Positions 1 through 5,531 of a stretch of 5,600 bases of DNA are shown piece after piece. The stretch comes from Victivallaceae bacterium (GTDB taxonomy: Bacteria; Verrucomicrobiota; Lentisphaeria; Victivallales; Victivallaceae), in assembly GCA_028698975.1 (NCBI GenBank), contig JAQVVK010000136.1, positions 1-5,600 on the forward strand, given 5' to 3'. How positions within the stretch are numbered: position 1 is the stretch's first letter; every line of letters starts with the position of its first letter. The position numbers were made by a program, and so were the translations under genes. The notes under the pieces were generated by a model that saw nothing but the letters and a program-made list of their open reading frames with translations, was not told where the DNA came from and ran no database searches.

Positions 1-280
1 GCCCCAGCATCTCCCGCCGGGCGACCGCGGCCGCGATACGCTTGGCGAAAAAGGCTTCGTCGATCACTTCGGCCGGGTCAAAGCTCCAAACCCGCGCCGA
101 GAGTTGCGACTCCGGCGACGCGGCGGCGACGGCCAGCGGTTTGCCGGAGGCGTCCACTACCTCAACGGTCTCGCCGGCTTCAAATTCATCGAGCGGAGTA
201 GCCAGTGCGCCGGAGAATATCCACGGGTGTCGGCGCAGCAGCGATTTCTCGCGGCCCGGATTGAGTTTCATTTGTTTCAT
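1..280 (-). CDS. rlmI: 23S rRNA (cytosine-C5)-methyltransferase RlmI, N-terminal part (truncated by window edge)
   Basis: Only the first 93 codons lie in the window; the frame stays open to base 1. The translation begins MKQMKLNPGREKSLLRRHPW and continues IFSGAL, which closely matches the start of E. coli RlmI (GREKSLLRRHPW then FSGAV). Further on, SQLSARVWSFDP (residues 58-69) and EAFFAKRI (75-82) match the same family. This part covers the PUA RNA-binding domain; the Rossmann-fold methyltransferase domain that uses SAM lies outside. Known members methylate C5 of C1962 (E. coli numbering) in 23S rRNA. The ATG at 280 overlaps the TGA of the PHP gene as ATGA, which suggests translational coupling. 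A second ATG at 271 (MKLNPGR) is an equally plausible start. No strong Shine-Dalgarno is seen, only a GAAAG-like stretch. Family assignment is confident; the exact methylated base is inferred from the family. Confidence 0.9.
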   Translation of the reverse strand, partial: MKQMKLNPGREKSLLRRHPWIFSGALATPLDEFEAGETVEVVDASGKPLAVAAASPESQLSARVWSFDPAEVIDEAFFAKRIAAAVARREMLG

Positions 281-1524
281 TTGTTTTCTTTCATAGTATA
301 GGGTTGGGTCCACGCGCATTGAAATCGCGGGTGGTAGTATTGCGCGGCGCGAACCGGTTGATCCGATTCAATTACGGCGCGCAAATACAGGTCGTTGTCG
401 TCAAGCTGGCAGTCGGCAGCCACTCCGGAAACCGTTTTGACCGTGCGGCCGATTTCGTCCGAATAGGTGTGTATCACCCGGGCCGGAGCTTCGGCCGGCC
501 GTTTGTAATCAAGTACACCGGTGCGGTGGTCGAAGCCGCGCCGGGTGGCGACGAAACGGATGCGGTAATTGACCCCGGGCAGGGCATGCACATCCACATG
601 CAAACGCCCGGAGGCCGGGTCGAATTCCACTGCGTCGAGCAGAACTCCGCAGGTCGGATAATAGTCGCCGCGATTGAGTGCGCCGATCACCGACGTCGTA
701 TCAAGCCGTTCGCCGCGCACCATCACCCAGGCGTCATTGACACCGCCCGAGCCGTCGATCCGCCGCGGATCGTAAAAGTGCGAATCGTCGCTTGCCGCGC
801 ACCAGATGACCGGCAGCCCGGCCTCGACCCGGTGGGCGTTTACCACATCGTAGAGTTTGTCCGCCGAATAGGCTCCCTCCGGGATCGGGTAGCAGGCTCC
901 TTTGTTGCAAATTTCCATGTGGCGCAACTCCGGGTTGGCGATGACATCCTCCGGCGTCACGTCAAAATACCGCCAATGCGTGTGGTTGAGCATCACAAAA
1001 TAATCCTCAACGCCGCATTCGGCGGCGGCCTGTTCGACCGCGTTACGGTTGATCTTAATCATTTCGGCGACGTTGCGCCCCGGAGCGAATGGAATGGTCT
1101 TCGGGATGTTGAGATAGACCAGATGGGCATGGCGTTCGCCGTCGGGCAGGTCAAGCCAGCCGGTGATCTCCTCGCCGCCGATCATCAGGAAACGACCGGG
1201 TATCTCCATTTCGCGTTTCAACTCGTCAAAGGTGCGCAGCCGCACGAAAGTCTTGAACCCGATCTTTTTCACTTCGGCCTTGTTCGCGCCGAAACGGGCG
1301 GCGAAGCGACTGAATTCAGCCCGCGAAAGCGTATGCGGCCAATCCCCCTCGTCGGGCAGCAGCTCCCGCCACATCTGGCGGTCGTCGGCATAGACATTGT
1401 GATCGGTGCAGCAGAGAAAATCGAAGCCGCGGTCTCGATAGGAAACCGCCATGTTCTCCGGGAGGCCGGGTGAATCCGACCATAGAGTATGGGTATGCAG
1501 TGCGCCTTTTAACCAACCGTTCAT
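277..1524 (-). CDS. PHP-domain metal-dependent phosphoesterase, substrate unknown
   Basis: This 415-residue protein has the metal-binding motifs of the PHP (polymerase and histidinol phosphatase) fold in order: HTHT at residues 10-13, TDHN at 40-43, GGEEIT at 116-121, RHAHLV at 131-136, LNHTHW at 179-184 and SDDSHF at 245-250. The likely ligands H10, H12, H42, E118, H134, H181, D247 and H249 are all present, so the site looks catalytically intact. PHP enzymes hydrolyse phosphoester bonds using two or three metal ions; the substrate here cannot be read from sequence. Residues 44-110 form an insertion rich in charged and aromatic residues. Residues from about 290 to the end look like a separate beta-rich C-terminal region. 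No signal peptide is seen, so it is probably cytoplasmic. The ATG overlaps the nrdR stop (ATGA) and the stop overlaps the rlmI ATG. Its own Shine-Dalgarno is weak, so translation probably depends on nrdR. Confidence 0.85.
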   Translation of the reverse strand: MNGWLKGALHTHTLWSDSPGLPENMAVSYRDRGFDFLCCTDHNVYADDRQMWRELLPDEGDWPHTLSRAEFSRFAARFGANKAEVKKIGFKTFVRLRTFDELKREMEIPGRFLMIGGEEITGWLDLPDGERHAHLVYLNIPKTIPFAPGRNVAEMIKINRNAVEQAAAECGVEDYFVMLNHTHWRYFDVTPEDVIANPELRHMEICNKGACYPIPEGAYSADKLYDVVNAHRVEAGLPVIWCAASDDSHFYDPRRIDGSGGVNDAWVMVRGERLDTTSVIGALNRGDYYPTCGVLLDAVEFDPASGRLHVDVHALPGVNYRIRFVATRRGFDHRTGVLDYKRPAEAPARVIHTYSDEIGRTVKTVSGVAADCQLDDNDLYLRAVIESDQPVRAAQYYHPRFQCAWTQPYTMKENK

Positions 1525-1967
1525 TTCAACGCCCGTATTTCCTCGATGAACTCATCCACATCCTTGAATTTGCGGTAGACCGAGGCAAAACGCACATAGG
1601 CGACCTGATCGGCCTGTTTGAGCTGTGCCATGACGCGCTCCCCGATCTCCTTGCTGGTGACTTCCTTGTCGAAGTCGCGCATTATGGAGGTGGAAACTTC
1701 CTCGACCATGCGGTCGATTTCGTCGGTGCCGACCGGCCGCTTGTAGCAGGCGTTGGCAATGCCGCGCCGCACCTTGTCGCGGTCGAATTCCACGCGGGAG
1801 CCGTCGCGTTTGACGACGCGGAGTTCCTCGGGGATCACTCCCTCGATGGTGGAGAAGCGAAACCCGCATTCAAGGCACGCGCGGCGGCGGCGCACGCCCG
1901 CACCCTCTTTGATGGCGCGCGAATCAATCACTTTATCGTCAAGACAGCCGCATTGCGGACAACGCAT
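1521..1967 (-). CDS. nrdR: Transcriptional repressor NrdR
   Basis: The 148-residue protein has the usual length and both NrdR domains. The N-terminal zinc ribbon uses C3, C6, C31 and C34 (MRCPQC and CLEC), with the basic stretch RRRRACLECGFRFST at 26-40. An ATP-cone follows at about 49-139, starting VVKRDGSRVEFDRDKVRRGI. The family signature VAYVRFASVYRKFKDVDEF sits at 122-140. NrdR senses ATP/dATP through the cone and represses ribonucleotide reductase genes, sometimes others. No ribonucleotide reductase gene lies in the window, so its targets are elsewhere. The ATG follows the lipoprotein stop by one base and has a perfect AAGGAGG six bases upstream, inside the lipoprotein coding end, which fixes this start. 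The stop overlaps the PHP start as ATGA. Nothing in the key motifs is missing. Confidence 0.97.
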   Translation of the reverse strand: MRCPQCGCLDDKVIDSRAIKEGAGVRRRRACLECGFRFSTIEGVIPEELRVVKRDGSRVEFDRDKVRRGIANACYKRPVGTDEIDRMVEEVSTSIMRDFDKEVTSKEIGERVMAQLKQADQVAYVRFASVYRKFKDVDEFIEEIRALK

Positions 1968-1968
1968 G

Positions 1969-3024
1969 TCAATCCTCCTTGAGTATTGATTCGAGCGATG
2001 TGAAGGGGCCGAGAGCCACTCCGCCGAACGCCGGATTTTTTTGCCACTCGTTTATTGCGTAATCGATCGCACGAATAAAATCCGCCCAGTTGCGCTTGCG
2101 CAACGCGCCCTTTTCCACCGAGCTGTGTTCGGCGAGATACACCGCGACGAGCAGCGAACCGGGATCTTTGGTCGAGTTAAGCTCCGCCGTCACGCCGTCA
2201 AGCACTTCGCTCGGCTTGTTTCCCGTCGAAAGCAGAGCCACGCCGGGGGTGGCACCCGAAATATCCAAAAAATCCTGCACGGTACCGTATTTAAGCAATC
2301 CGGCCCCGACCATGTCATGAAGAAAATCGGGCACCCCGATAATCAGCGGAGTCGGCGCGAGTTCGTCGCGGGCAATGCGCAGGTTGCGCATGGTGTATTC
2401 GACGATCTGATCGTTGTCGCTGTCTTTGCCGCTCTTGCCGTTGCTCCAGACAAAGAGCAGATCCTTGGGGTTCTCCGGCCGTCCCTTGACAAAGGCCTGC
2501 GGCTCGATGATGACGGTAACCGCGGAAATTTTTTCGTCGTCCGGCTGGGAATCGATGAAGTCGGCCAGATTCTCCGCGATCTCCGGGAGCGAAGTGCCCG
2601 CCTTGGCAAAATGGCGGAGCACCGCCGTCGAGCGGAAACGCTTCACAAAATCGGTTTGACGGATCGTGATGCCAATCTTCATATCGGCTTTGTGCGCCGC
2701 CTTAAACAACCGGCTCATAAATTCGCGGTCGGGGTCGTCGTCTTCTCCAAGCATCACATTGATGCGGTTGAAGCCGAGCTTGCCGGCGTGTTCTATGATG
2801 GCTTCCGGTTTAAGCAGGTATTCCGGCAAAAGCTGGCCGGGGCGCACCACCAGAATCCGGTTCGGACAGACCGCCAGAGCCTGACGAAGCTCGGCGGCGC
2901 GGACTTCGTCGCGCTGGGAAAACTGCGGCTCCGGCGGCAGCGGCCGATCCGTCGACGTGCAACCAACCGCGCCGAACACAGCGGCAGCGGTCACCGCCGC
3001 CAACAAAATTTTTTTTACCGCCAT
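1969..3024 (-). CDS. Putative lipoprotein of unknown function, possibly a TIM-barrel-like exported domain
   Basis: I do not recognise this family. The 351-residue protein begins MAVKK, then a hydrophobic stretch ILLAAVTAAAVFGAVGC, giving a lipoprotein-type signal peptide with Cys22 as the predicted lipidated residue. The box AVGC is non-ideal because position -3 is Ala rather than Leu. A Pro-rich linker follows (28-33). The rest alternates short hydrophobic strands and amphipathic helices: NRILVV (55-60), FNRINVML (85-92), MKIGITI (115-121), AVTVIIEP (168-175), TPLIIGV (225-231), LLVAVYL (291-297) and FGGVALGPFTSL (333-344). This pattern resembles a (beta/alpha)8 barrel of the glycosidase or radial-hydrolase kind, but that is inference; E174 is only a guess at an acidic active-site residue. 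The ATG at 3024 is preferred because GAGG lies nine bases upstream. A TTG at 3039 in the same frame would overlap that site. The gap to tyrS is 23 nt. Confidence 0.8.
   Translation of the reverse strand: MAVKKILLAAVTAAAVFGAVGCTSTDRPLPPEPQFSQRDEVRAAELRQALAVCPNRILVVRPGQLLPEYLLKPEAIIEHAGKLGFNRINVMLGEDDDPDREFMSRLFKAAHKADMKIGITIRQTDFVKRFRSTAVLRHFAKAGTSLPEIAENLADFIDSQPDDEKISAVTVIIEPQAFVKGRPENPKDLLFVWSNGKSGKDSDNDQIVEYTMRNLRIARDELAPTPLIIGVPDFLHDMVGAGLLKYGTVQDFLDISGATPGVALLSTGNKPSEVLDGVTAELNSTKDPGSLLVAVYLAEHSSVEKGALRKRNWADFIRAIDYAINEWQKNPAFGGVALGPFTSLESILKED
1974..1980 (-). promoter_or_regulatory. Strong Shine-Dalgarno site of nrdR
   Basis: The minus strand reads AAGGAGG followed by a six-base spacer and the nrdR ATG. 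It lies within the last codons of the upstream lipoprotein gene. It is the strongest ribosome binding site in the five-gene run, so nrdR can be translated independently, whereas the two genes after it lack comparable sites. Confidence 0.85.
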
Positions 3025-3033
3025 GTCTAATAT

Positions 3034-3037
3034 CCTC
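3034..3037 (-). promoter_or_regulatory. Shine-Dalgarno site of the lipoprotein gene
   Basis: GAGG on the minus strand is nine bases before the ATG at 3024. It decides the start: the in-frame TTG at 3039 overlaps this site, and starting there would put MRILD ahead of the signal peptide. Confidence 0.6.
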
Positions 3038-3047
3038 AATATAATAA

Positions 3048-4331
3048 TTATTTTTCAAGTACGACGCGCCGGAAGTTTTTCTTGCCGGCCCGCAGAGTCG
3101 CTCCATCGCCCAGCTCGGCTGGCGTCAGCCGCCGGTTGGGATCGCTCTCCTTGACATCGTTGAGCGATACCGCGCCGCCCTGCATCAGACGGCGGCCTTC
3201 GCTGTTGGTCTTGGTCAATCCGGCCAGCGTCAACAGCCGTGGAATGGTTAGCCCGACCGGTTCGTCAAAGGCCGACATCGGCACGGCGACGGTCGGCAGC
3301 TCGGCGGCCGCCGCCGAACTTTTGACCTGAGCGACCGCGCTGGTGGTCGGCACCTTGCCGTCGGGGTCGGCAAAGCCGAAACGGCTGCCGGCGGCGAGAT
3401 AGGCTTCCGCCGCCGCCGCTTCCCCGTGGGCGAGGGCGGTGGCTTCATAGGCGAGGATCTCTTTGGCCCGGTTGACGTTTCCGGAGAGATCGGCCAGACG
3501 GTTGATCTCCTCGACCGGCAGCGGGCTGAAGTAAAGCAGCAGTTTGCGCAGTTGAGCGTCGTCGCAGTTGCGCCAAAACTGGTAATAATCAAAAACGGTG
3601 GTGCGTGCGGTGTCGAGCCAGACATTGTTGCCGCCGGCGGTCTTGCCGAATTTCTGCCCGTTGGAGTTGAGCAGGAGCGGTATGGTCATGCACTGCACCT
3701 CGTTGCCGAGTTTGCGCCGGATAAGCTCGGTGCCGGCGACCATGTTTCCCCACTGGTCCTGCCCGCCCATTTCCAGAGTGCAACCGTAGTCGCGGTTGAG
3801 GGTCATGAAATCGTAAGCCTGAAGAATGGAGTAATTGAATTCGAGGAAAGACAAGCCGTTTTCCAGCCGGGATTTTACCGATTCCTGCGTCATCATGCGG
3901 TTGACGCTGAAGATGGTGCCGACTTCGCGCAGGAGGTCGATGTAGCCGAGCTTGCAGAGCCAGTCGGCGTTGTTGACGAAGATCGCCTTGCCGTCGGAGT
4001 CGTCGATAAAGCGGGCCAGCTGGCGGCGCAGACACTCGGCGTTTTCGTTGATGGTCTCAATGGTCATCATCGGGCGGGCGGTCTGTTTGCCCGACGGGTC
4101 GCCGATGCGGGCGGTGGCTCCGCCGACCAGTACGATCGGGGTGTGACCGGCCTTTTGCATGAGGCGCATGGCCATTACCGGGAGCAGGTGGCCGACATGC
4201 AGACTGTTGCCGGTGGGGTCGAAGCCGATGTAAAAACGGACTTTGCCCTCGGCCAGCATTTTCTCGATGGCGGTCTCGTCGGTTGCCTGATAGCAGAAGC
4301 CGCGGGCCTTGAGTTCCTGAAAAATATTCAT
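3048..4331 (-). CDS. tyrS: Tyrosyl-tRNA synthetase (class I, bacterial TyrS type)
   Basis: The enzyme activates tyrosine with ATP and charges tRNA-Tyr in the cytoplasm. The 427 residues match the usual TyrS length. The class I signatures are HVGH (45-48, the HIGH motif) within FDPTGNSLHVGHLLPVMAM and KFGKT (227-231, the KMSKS motif). The tyrosine-binding elements are YSILQAYD (167-174, with Y167, Q171 and D174) and GGQDQWGN (189-196). KFGKT rather than KMSKS is normal for one TyrS subgroup including E. coli. In the GGxDQWGN box, Gln replaces the Ser found in E. coli. The C-terminal S4-like RNA-binding domain runs from about 360 to 427 (IPRLLTLAGLTKTNSEGRRL and following). An Ala-rich linker precedes it (303-345). 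The ATG at 4331 has AGGG seven bases upstream and its own promoter. It is the first gene of the five-gene run, and I see no T-box leader. Confidence 0.97.
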   Translation of the reverse strand: MNIFQELKARGFCYQATDETAIEKMLAEGKVRFYIGFDPTGNSLHVGHLLPVMAMRLMQKAGHTPIVLVGGATARIGDPSGKQTARPMMTIETINENAECLRRQLARFIDDSDGKAIFVNNADWLCKLGYIDLLREVGTIFSVNRMMTQESVKSRLENGLSFLEFNYSILQAYDFMTLNRDYGCTLEMGGQDQWGNMVAGTELIRRKLGNEVQCMTIPLLLNSNGQKFGKTAGGNNVWLDTARTTVFDYYQFWRNCDDAQLRKLLLYFSPLPVEEINRLADLSGNVNRAKEILAYEATALAHGEAAAAEAYLAAGSRFGFADPDGKVPTTSAVAQVKSSAAAAELPTVAVPMSAFDEPVGLTIPRLLTLAGLTKTNSEGRRLMQGGAVSLNDVKESDPNRRLTPAELGDGATLRAGKKNFRRVVLEK

Positions 4332-4364
4332 TGCGCAACCCTGTCGTTACTTTTAAACAAAGAT

Positions 4365-4393
4365 AATATACAGCGAAAAAAACAGTTCTTCAA
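4365..4393 (-). promoter_or_regulatory. Sigma70-type promoter of tyrS and the downstream operon
   Basis: On the minus strand the -35 TTGAAG (4388-4393) is followed by a 17 bp spacer and the -10 TATATT (4365-4370). They match the consensus at 4/6 and 5/6 positions. Transcription would start near 4358 and leave about a 27-nt leader, too short for a riboswitch or T-box. It lies directly after the rpsO terminator, so the operon has its own start. Assignment is from sequence only. Confidence 0.7.
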
Positions 4394-4424
4394 GCATTAA
4401 ACCTGATAGGAAAAATAAAACGAT

Positions 4425-4461
4425 AAAAAAAGCGGCGTCTCTCTGGACGCCGCTCTTTTTT
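4425..4461 (-). terminator. Rho-independent terminator of rpsO
   Basis: A perfect 9 bp GC-rich stem (4431-4439 pairing with 4446-4454) with a six-base loop is followed on the minus strand by seven T residues. It starts 17 bases after the rpsO stop. The plus-strand side also ends in a T run (4456-4461), so the hairpin could work in both directions, though no plus-strand gene reads into it here. It separates rpsO from tyrS transcriptionally. Confidence 0.92.
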
Positions 4462-4477
4462 ACGCACCCGGTATGGA

Positions 4478-4747
4478 TTACTTGGTGCGGCGGATGCCCA
4501 GCTTGTCAGTCAGCTCCAAATATCGGGCATGGTTTTCCTTGGCCAGATAGCTCAGGAGTTTCTTGCGGAGGGCGACCATGGCCAGCAGACCGTGACGGGT
4601 GCTGTGATCCTTGAAATTGGCTTTGAGGTGCTCGGTAAGCTCGTTGATGCGTGCGCTGAGCACGGCGACCTGAACTTCGGGCGAACCGGTGTCTCCGTCC
4701 TGACGGGCGAACTTGGCGATGATGGCGGTCTTGGTGGCTTTGTCCAT
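4478..4747 (-). CDS. rpsO: 30S ribosomal protein S15
   Basis: S15 binds the central domain of 16S rRNA early in 30S assembly. The 89 residues fit the family length exactly. Family landmarks are GDTGSPEVQVAVLSARI (18-34), HLK (40-42), KDHSTRHGLL (46-55), LRKKLLSYL (60-68) and ARYLELTDKLGIRRTK (74-89). Aligned by eye to E. coli, the loop KKDHHSRRG appears here as FKDHSTRHG, so the serine that contacts rRNA in E. coli (S51) becomes Thr and H45 becomes Asn; the fold should be unaffected. The ATG at 4747 has AAGGAG (4756-4761) eight bases upstream. The gene is monocistronic as seen: promoter at 4840-4868, a long leader, and a terminator before tyrS. Its usual neighbour pnp is not adjacent on the downstream side. 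Confidence 0.97.
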   Translation of the reverse strand: MDKATKTAIIAKFARQDGDTGSPEVQVAVLSARINELTEHLKANFKDHSTRHGLLAMVALRKKLLSYLAKENHARYLELTDKLGIRRTK

Positions 4748-4777
4748 TTTCGGTACTCCTTGTTTTTATGGTTGCGA

Positions 4778-4822
4778 GTTTGGCCGCCGCACGCCCGGAC
4801 CGAGCACGTGAAACCGCCAAAC
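4778..4822 (-). promoter_or_regulatory. Foldable rpsO leader, candidate S15 autoregulatory RNA
   Basis: The predicted 5' leader of rpsO is about 86 nt (4748 to about 4833), long for this window. Within it, GTTTGGC (4816-4822) can pair perfectly with GCCAAAC (read on the minus strand at 4778-4784). Inside that stem, 4802-4808 can pair with 4790-4796 around a five-base loop, giving seven pairs including U·G next to G-C; a shifted register of four Watson-Crick pairs is also possible. In other bacteria S15 represses its own translation by binding leader structures that mimic its rRNA site, often with a G·U/G-C motif. That function here is inference. Confidence 0.4.
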
Positions 4823-4839
4823 CGTTGAGAACAAATGAT

Positions 4840-4868
4840 AAAATAGCATCATCTTTGGGTTTTTGCAA
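4840..4868 (-). promoter_or_regulatory. Sigma70-type promoter of rpsO
   Basis: The minus strand carries a -35 TTGCAA (4863-4868), a 17 bp spacer and a -10 TATTTT (4840-4845), each matching 4 of 6 consensus positions. Transcription would begin near 4833. It is the best spaced pair upstream of rpsO, and the surroundings are AT-rich. It runs divergently from the Sel1-protein gene. Confidence 0.55.
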
Positions 4869-4884
4869 GCTGTCAGCCGGTTTT

Positions 4885-4936
4885 TTGTCAAAAAAGCCGA
4901 TTGAAAAAATATTTTCCGGTGGTAAGGTAATACAAT
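4885..4936 (+). promoter_or_regulatory. Tentative promoter region of the Sel1-repeat gene
   Basis: TTGTCA (4885-4890) is a 5/6 match to a -35, but the nearest -10-like TATTTT (4910-4915) leaves a long 19 bp spacer. TACAAT (4931-4936) is a 5/6 -10 but has no -35 at proper spacing. One of the two is probably used; either gives a start site before the Shine-Dalgarno at 4952. If TACAAT is the -10, the ATG at 4937 would lie upstream of the transcript, supporting the start at 4967. Confidence 0.3.
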
Positions 4937-4951
4937 ATGAAACTCAAAATC

Positions 4952-4957
4952 AAGGAG
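4952..4957 (+). promoter_or_regulatory. Shine-Dalgarno site deciding the Sel1-protein start
   Basis: AAGGAG lies nine bases before the ATG at 4967. It is right against the ATG at 4958 and downstream of the ATG at 4937, which excludes neither absolutely but favours 4967. Confidence 0.7.
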
Positions 4958-4966
4958 ATGGCTGTT

Positions 4967-5389
4967 ATGATGCGAAAGCTGTTTTTGACCGGGTTGGTGC
5001 TTTGCGGTCTGTGCCTGATTGCCGGGGCCTCGCCTCAGGATGATTTTCTCAAGGCGTGGAAGTTCTTTAAGGCCAATAATTATGCCGAGGGTATTCCGCT
5101 TCTCAAAAAGGCGGCGGAGCAGGGGCATCCCGGCGCGCAGGAGGATCTGGCATACATCTATATTTACGGCAGATCGGTCAAAAAAGATGTGCCGGAGGGC
5201 GTGAAATGGCTTAAAGAATCGGCCAAACACGGATCGACCAAGTCGATGTACAACCTCGGCGTGATTTATTACAGCGGAAACGGCGTTGCCAAAAACCAGG
5301 CCGAAGCCCTCGAATGGTTTCGCAAGGCGGCCAAGGCGGGCGATCCCCGCGCCAAGTCGATGCTTAAGAAGCTGGAAGCGTTGCGCTGA
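4967..5389 (+). CDS. Small secreted Sel1-repeat (TPR-like) protein
   Basis: The 140-residue product starts MMRKLFLTGLVLCGLCLIAG, a classical signal peptide with probable cleavage after AGA at residue 21; the cysteines at 13 and 16 do not sit in a good lipobox. The mature part is nearly all Sel1-like helical repeat: a degenerate first unit at about 26-54 (FFKANNYAEGIPLLKKAAEQG), then two clear units at 55-90 (AQEDLAYIYIYGRSVKKD and on to AKHGS) and 91-126 (SMYNLGVIYYSGNGVAKN and on to KAGD). Such solenoids usually mediate protein-protein contacts, often in the periplasm; the partner here is unknown. An in-frame ATG at 4937 would add ten residues (MKLKIKEMAV) ahead of the signal peptide but lacks good support. 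The gene stands alone, divergent from rpsO. Confidence 0.85.
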   Translation: MMRKLFLTGLVLCGLCLIAGASPQDDFLKAWKFFKANNYAEGIPLLKKAAEQGHPGAQEDLAYIYIYGRSVKKDVPEGVKWLKESAKHGSTKSMYNLGVIYYSGNGVAKNQAEALEWFRKAAKAGDPRAKSMLKKLEALR

Positions 5390-5418
5390 AGTCAAGCCGG
5401 GTACGGTTCAAAGACTTG

Positions 5419-5454
5419 CGTCATAAGATCGGCCTTTTTCGATGAATTATGGCG
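5419..5454 (+). other. Imperfect hairpin after the Sel1-protein gene
   Basis: CGTCATAA (5419-5426) pairs with TTATGGCG (5447-5454) over eight pairs with one G·U, and ATCG (5428-5431) pairs with CGAT (5440-5443) inside. It begins 30 bases after the stop. No T run follows the outer stem, so it is not a canonical terminator; it could be a 3'-end structure or chance. Confidence 0.35.
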
Positions 5455-5503
5455 ACGGGCGGCATAATATCGACAAAAAACTTTGATTTCCAGTATTTTA
5501 AAC

Positions 5504-5531
5504 TTGAAAATTCGTTATTAAATGGTATGTT
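5504..5531 (+). promoter_or_regulatory. Promoter pointing out of the window to the right
   Basis: TTGAAA (5504-5509), a 16 bp spacer and TATGTT (5526-5531) form a sigma70-like pair; TG at 5523-5524 gives an extended -10. The sequence is strongly AT-rich here. The transcript would start near 5538 and its gene lies beyond the window, so the leader would be over 60 nt unless the weak ATG at 5556 is used. Confidence 0.5.

Noticed and set aside
304..1473. Long plus-strand open frame opposite the PHP gene (389 codons)
   Set aside because: It mirrors the PHP gene on the other strand, has no recognisable motif or ribosome binding site, and the minus-strand protein has intact PHP motifs. GC-rich codon use creates such antisense frames.
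2041..3030. Long plus-strand open frame opposite the lipoprotein gene
   Set aside because: No Shine-Dalgarno, an implausible Arg/His-rich composition, and the minus-strand frame has a signal peptide and a proper ribosome binding site.
3025..3060. Possible internal promoter between tyrS and the lipoprotein gene (TTGAAA and AT-rich TATATT on the minus strand)
   Set aside because: The two boxes are only about 9 bp apart and no -10-like hexamer lies at 16-18 bp; the AT-rich gap is better read as an operon junction.
3426..4400. Long plus-strand open frame opposite tyrS
   Set aside because: It is the antisense shadow of an unmistakable tyrS.
4901..4940. NrdR-box-like sequence upstream of the Sel1 gene or in the tyrS promoter
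   Set aside because: The AT-rich stretches only loosely resemble the 16 bp NrdR palindrome, there is no paired second box, and neither gene is a ribonucleotide reductase.
4766..5395. Minus-strand open frame of 209 codons covering the Sel1 gene and the rpsO leader
   Set aside because: It is antisense to the Sel1-repeat protein, ends inside the rpsO leader, and contains the rpsO promoter; the plus-strand frame has a signal peptide and repeats.
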